Source of the DNA: JBEKYD01 sp049511335
Lineage (GTDB): Bacteria; Acidobacteriota; Terriglobia; Bryobacterales; Bryobacteraceae
NCBI GenBank assembly: GCA_049511335.1
Contig: JBEKYD010000327.1
Coordinates: forward strand, 1 to 8,125
DNA length: 8,125 nucleotides
Direction of reading: 5' to 3'
A program made the position numbers and the translations under genes. Positions 5,485 to 8,125 of the stretch are shown here, piece after piece; the stretch's first letter is position 1; each line of letters begins with the position of its first letter. Under the pieces are notes generated by a model. That model was not told the DNA's origin. It did no database searches and was given only the letters and a program-made list of their open reading frames with translations.

Positions 5485-6606
5485 TTAACGCTCCCTATCC
5501 GCCGCCTGGCGCAGGGCAGCAAGGGTTTGTTCCGCGGTGGCGCGCCAGGAATAGCGAGCGGCCTGGAGGGGGCCGGCGGCGGCGAGGCGGATGCGCAACT
5601 CCCGGTCGCACGCCACCCGCTCCAGGGCAATCGCTAGAGCGGCGGTATCGCCGGGCGCGAACAACACAGCCGCTTCGCCGGCTACCGTCGCCACCGGTTC
5701 CACCGCGGAGCAGGCGCAGGGGATGCCGGCGGCGAGCGCCTCGGCCACGGGCAAACCGAATCCCTCGAACGTGGATGGATAAACGAAGGCCCAGGCGCGG
5801 GCGTAGAGATCGTAGAGATCCTCACGCGGAATCCAGCCGGGAAAATCGACCGCTTCGGCCAGGCCCAGTTGGTCGCGCAGCGCGACGAGCTCGCGTGCCG
5901 CGAATCCATGTATCCCGGTCACCACCAGGCGGAACTGGGGCTGTCTGGCGCGAAATATCGCGAACGCCCGCAGCAGGCGGTCGAGGTTCTTGTGCGGATG
6001 CAGAGTGGAGACGGTGAGCAGAAATGGTTCCGGATGGCGGCGCGCGGCGAGGCTGAAACAGCGCTCGTCGGCGCCCAGGGCGACCACCCGGATGCGCGCA
6101 TCCGGCAGCCGATAGAAGTGCTTCAAATCGGCTGCCGTGGCGGGCGAATCCGCCAGCAGCAGGCTCGAGACCTGCGCGGACCAGAATAGGAAGAAATTCC
6201 AAAAGGGAAGGTCGAACCAACGGAAGTGCTCGGGATGGCGTTTATGCTGCAAATCGTGGAAGACGGTGACTTGGGGGCAGGGGCAGGCGAGCGGGGCGGT
6301 GAACCCCGGGTTCAGCATCACATCCAATTCCTCCCGCAGCGCGGCCAGAGCGAGGCCGGTCTGTTCCCATAAAAGGCGCGCCGGCCGGTTGGCGGAACAG
6401 ATGGGCTGAACCAGGGTGCGAAAGTTCTCGGCGCGTGGTGCCAGGGCGGAGCCGGCTTCCCGGCCGGTGAAGATGAAATAGCGGTTTGCGGAATCGATTT
6501 TCGCCAGCGCCTCGACCAGCGAACGGAGGTAGATTTCCGTGCCTCCGACGCCTCCTGGAATCAGATAGAGCGCATTGATGCCGATGCGCAAGGTGGGGCA
6601 GACCAT
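5485..6606 (-). CDS. Glycosyltransferase family 4 (GT-B fold)
   Basis: A 373-residue retaining GT-B glycosyltransferase from the chosen ATG, the usual length for GT4. It should transfer a sugar from a nucleotide-sugar donor in the cytoplasm during surface polysaccharide or glycoconjugate synthesis. The N-terminal acceptor domain begins LRIGINALYLIPGGVGGTE (6-24), with the glycine loop, and has VFHDLQHKRHPE (115-126). The donor domain shows LLTVSTLHPHKNLDRLLRAF (196-215), VVTG (228-231), FPGWIPREDLYDLYARA near 255-271, and the EX7E pair E281 and E289 in STFEGFGLPVAEALAAG. Homology starts at about residue 6. The ATG at 6606 lies inside the REPIN-like repeat, without a clear Shine-Dalgarno. A GTG at 6714 overlaps the upstream stop (GTGA) and would add 36 residues encoded mostly by the repeat; a TTG at 6591 is a third option. 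Confidence 0.9.
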   Translation of the reverse strand: MVCPTLRIGINALYLIPGGVGGTEIYLRSLVEALAKIDSANRYFIFTGREAGSALAPRAENFRTLVQPICSANRPARLLWEQTGLALAALREELDVMLNPGFTAPLACPCPQVTVFHDLQHKRHPEHFRWFDLPFWNFFLFWSAQVSSLLLADSPATAADLKHFYRLPDARIRVVALGADERCFSLAARRHPEPFLLTVSTLHPHKNLDRLLRAFAIFRARQPQFRLVVTGIHGFAARELVALRDQLGLAEAVDFPGWIPREDLYDLYARAWAFVYPSTFEGFGLPVAEALAAGIPCACSAVEPVATVAGEAAVLFAPGDTAALAIALERVACDRELRIRLAAAGPLQAARYSWRATAEQTLAALRQAADRER

Positions 6607-6624
6607 CGTTTCTTGTGGTCTGCC
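6593..6624 (+). repeat. REP-like unit, left copy
   Basis: A GTGG head is followed by a 9-bp perfect palindrome stem (GGCAGACCA / TGGTCTGCC) and a TCGTTTCTTG loop. The likely ATG of the glycosyltransferase (6606-6604, minus strand) lies at the stem-loop edge, so the start codon would be partly sequestered when the RNA folds. Confidence 0.65.
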
Positions 6625-6672
6625 GCCCGGCTCTTCTCGATGTTCCTCTACCACAGGCACTGTCTCGTGCAT

Positions 6673-6704
6673 GGCGGACCACAAAAAACGATGGTCTGCC
6701 CCAC
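6673..6704 (-). repeat. REP-like unit, right copy
   Basis: On the minus strand it reads GTGG, then TGGTCTGCC-compatible arms around TCGTTTTTTG. It differs from the left copy at two positions (loop C/T and one stem T/C). It ends six bases before the stop codon of the TPR gene. Confidence 0.65.
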
Positions 6705-6710
6705 GGCCGC

Positions 6711-8125
6711 TCACCGCCGCACTCGCAGACTTTGTTCGGCCATTGCCAGTGCCTCGATGGCATCCCGGTTGTGGGGGTCCAAACGCAGCGCGGTGCGGAA
6801 ATCGTCGGCTGCCACTTGAGGCTGGCCCAATTTGAGGCGAACCTTACCGCGATAAACGTAGGTGACCGCGAAACTTGGGTCGATCTGCTCGGCGGTGTGC
6901 AGGGCGTCGAGCGCCTGCGGGAATTCGTCGCGCTCGGCGAACACCTTAGCGATCTGGGTATACACGTGGGCCGAACGGTCGATGGCGGCGGCCTGGCGAA
7001 ATTTTTCGATCGCATCGTCGGGGCGGTTCAGGCAATCGTAGGCCAGCCCCCAATCCACCAGCAGGCCATAATCGGCCTTGCTGCCGAGCGCCGCTGCTGT
7101 TTGGAATTCCCGCGCCGCAAGGTCGCAGCGGTTTGCGTCCATGGCGGCCTGCGCCAGGTGAAAGTGCGCGCGATAGTTGTTGGGAACCTTTGCCACGCTA
7201 TCGGTCCACAGTGCCACCTCATCGCCAAATAGAGCGGCGCGGGCGTGGGTGACGGCGGCGGCGGCGATCAGCACCAGGGCGCAAACCATTCCCAGGGTGC
7301 GCGGCGCCAGCCGCACGCGGAGCAGCACCTCCAGCAGGATCAGCAGCAGGCCGAGCATGGAAAAGTAGGCACGCCTTTCGGCCACCGCGTCGGCGATGGG
7401 CAGAATCGAAGAAGTGGGCGCCATCATGACGAGGTACACCAGCAGGCCAAAGGCGGCGAGGCGAAAACGCCGGCGCAGGACCCAGGCGGCCGCGAGCAAT
7501 GCCACCCAGGCCGCCAGGCCGAAAATGGCGCCGCGTTCAACGAGCGAGTGCGAAATCGGGAAACGCCAGTCGATATTCAGCCAGGCGGGACAGACAAACT
7601 CCAGCACATATACGAACAGCGCGCGGCACTCGGTAAAAAAGTATTGATACCAGGTGAAATCCTTTAGCCCGAAACCGGCGTTTCCCCCGCCGCTGCCGGC
7701 AATCAGGTCCCGGAACCGGTAGAGGCCTCCCGCCGCGGCCAGGGCCAAGGGAACATAGAGCCTCCAATTGGCGCGGATGCCCGCCAGCGAGAACGCCTTT
7801 TCCGGCGCAGCGGCGTTCCACCAGAAATCGGTGAGCAGCAACAGGGCCGGCAGAACCAGGGTCTGCTCCTTGGTCAGCAGCGCGGCGCCAAACAGGGCAA
7901 AGATGGCCGCGGCCACACCCCAGGAGACGGCGGGTTTTGGGCGATAGAGAAACACGGTGTAAGCCGCCAGAGCGAAGGCGGTGCTCAGCGCTTCGCTGCG
8001 TCCGGCCAGGTAGGCGACAGCTTCGGAGTTGAGCGGGTGAAGCAGATACAGGCAGGAGCCGAAAGCGGCCATCCAGGTTCGTTTGGGGTCGCCGATGCCG
8101 GCCCATTCGAGGAGCCGCCGGAGGA
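6711..8125 (-). CDS. Polytopic membrane protein with C-terminal TPR repeats (TMTC/GT-C-like), N-terminus outside window
   Basis: The frame is open to the window edge, so the start lies beyond 8125; 471 codons are visible. The first part has several hydrophobic helices, with HPLNSEAVAYLAGRSEAL (about 8039-7986), LLTKEQTLVLPALLLLTDFW, and a later MMAPTSSILPIADAVAERRAY segment (about 7427-7367). These are typical of the bacterial membrane-TPR proteins related to eukaryotic TMTC O-mannosyltransferases and GT-C enzymes. The last third (from about 7184) carries four or so tetratricopeptide repeats, including AHFHLAQAAMDANRCDLAAR, DDAIEKFRQAAAID, FPQALDALHTAEQIDPS and VAADDFRTALRLDPHN. A glycosyl-transfer or scaffolding role at the membrane is inferred; the catalytic N-terminal loop is not visible here. 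It precedes the GT4 gene on the same strand, probably in one transcript. Confidence 0.85.
   Translation of the reverse strand, partial: LRRLLEWAGIGDPKRTWMAAFGSCLYLLHPLNSEAVAYLAGRSEALSTAFALAAYTVFLYRPKPAVSWGVAAAIFALFGAALLTKEQTLVLPALLLLTDFWWNAAAPEKAFSLAGIRANWRLYVPLALAAAGGLYRFRDLIAGSGGGNAGFGLKDFTWYQYFFTECRALFVYVLEFVCPAWLNIDWRFPISHSLVERGAIFGLAAWVALLAAAWVLRRRFRLAAFGLLVYLVMMAPTSSILPIADAVAERRAYFSMLGLLLILLEVLLRVRLAPRTLGMVCALVLIAAAAVTHARAALFGDEVALWTDSVAKVPNNYRAHFHLAQAAMDANRCDLAAREFQTAAALGSKADYGLLVDWGLAYDCLNRPDDAIEKFRQAAAIDRSAHVYTQIAKVFAERDEFPQALDALHTAEQIDPSFAVTYVYRGKVRLKLGQPQVAADDFRTALRLDPHNRDAIEALAMAEQSLRVRR

Larger units (their letters stand above)
6593..6704. mobile_element. REPIN-like element (two inverted REP sequences)
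   Basis: The two ends, 6593-6624 and 6673-6704, are inverted copies matching at 30 of 32 positions, separated by 48 bp. Each copy is itself a hairpin: GGCAGACCA / TGGTCTGCC (6597-6605 with 6616-6624) and GGCGGACCA / TGGTCTGCC (6673-6681 with 6692-6700, one G-T pair). Each has a 10-nt loop. Each stem is preceded, on its own strand, by the tetranucleotide GTGG (outer ends 6593-6596 and CCAC 6701-6704). A tetranucleotide plus palindrome, arranged as an inverted pair of about 100 bp, is the architecture of REPINs mobilised in trans by REP-associated tyrosine transposases (RAYTs). No target-site duplication is visible and no transposase gene is in the window. It fills nearly all the space between the TPR gene stop (6711) and the conserved start of the glycosyltransferase. 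Confidence 0.7.

Noticed and set aside
6593..6704. Intrinsic terminator between the TPR and glycosyltransferase genes
   Set aside because: No T-tract follows the long inverted repeat on the minus strand, and the two genes look co-transcribed; the double-hairpin structure with GTGG heads fits a REPIN better.
6593..6704. CRISPR array
   Set aside because: There are only two copies, in inverted orientation, with no regularly spaced direct repeats and no cas genes.

Overview
The window is GC-rich bacterial chromosome with short intergenic spacers carrying many palindromes. Gene content suggests a soil-type Acidobacteriota: a PilZ protein with the acidobacterial look, a tiny coiled-coil protein starting MTIDERLEAL, an exported protein of a lineage-typical unknown family, and a TMTC-like membrane TPR protein. 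This placement is inferred from remembered family resemblance, not from a search.

Layout. Positions 1-275 hold no convincing gene but contain a folded inverted-repeat element (150-234). Next is a compact plus-strand operon (276-3626): polX (DNA polymerase X with a PHP nuclease domain), an ADP-ribose pyrophosphatase-type Nudix hydrolase overlapping it by ATGA, and an Old Yellow Enzyme family oxidoreductase 16 bp further on. This operon converges on a minus-strand block, with a palindrome at 3647-3701 between them. In minus-strand transcription order (high to low coordinate) the block is: a membrane TPR protein whose N-terminus lies beyond the window (6711-8125), a GT4 glycosyltransferase (5485-6606), a 56-residue coiled-coil protein (5280-5450), an exported protein of unknown function (4405-5124), and a PilZ-domain protein (3751-4194).

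How the genes relate. The plus operon pairs base-excision/gap-filling repair (PolX) with nucleotide-sugar clean-up (Nudix) and redox/electrophile detoxification (OYE); a housekeeping or stress role fits, but a joint pathway is not shown. The TPR membrane protein and the glycosyltransferase probably form a surface-polysaccharide or protein-glycosylation unit.

The most interesting object is at 6593-6704, between those two genes. It is a 112-bp element made of two REP-like hairpins in opposite orientation with GTGG/CCAC outer ends, which is the architecture of a REPIN. It fills almost the whole gap and supplies the likely ATG start codon of the glycosyltransferase.
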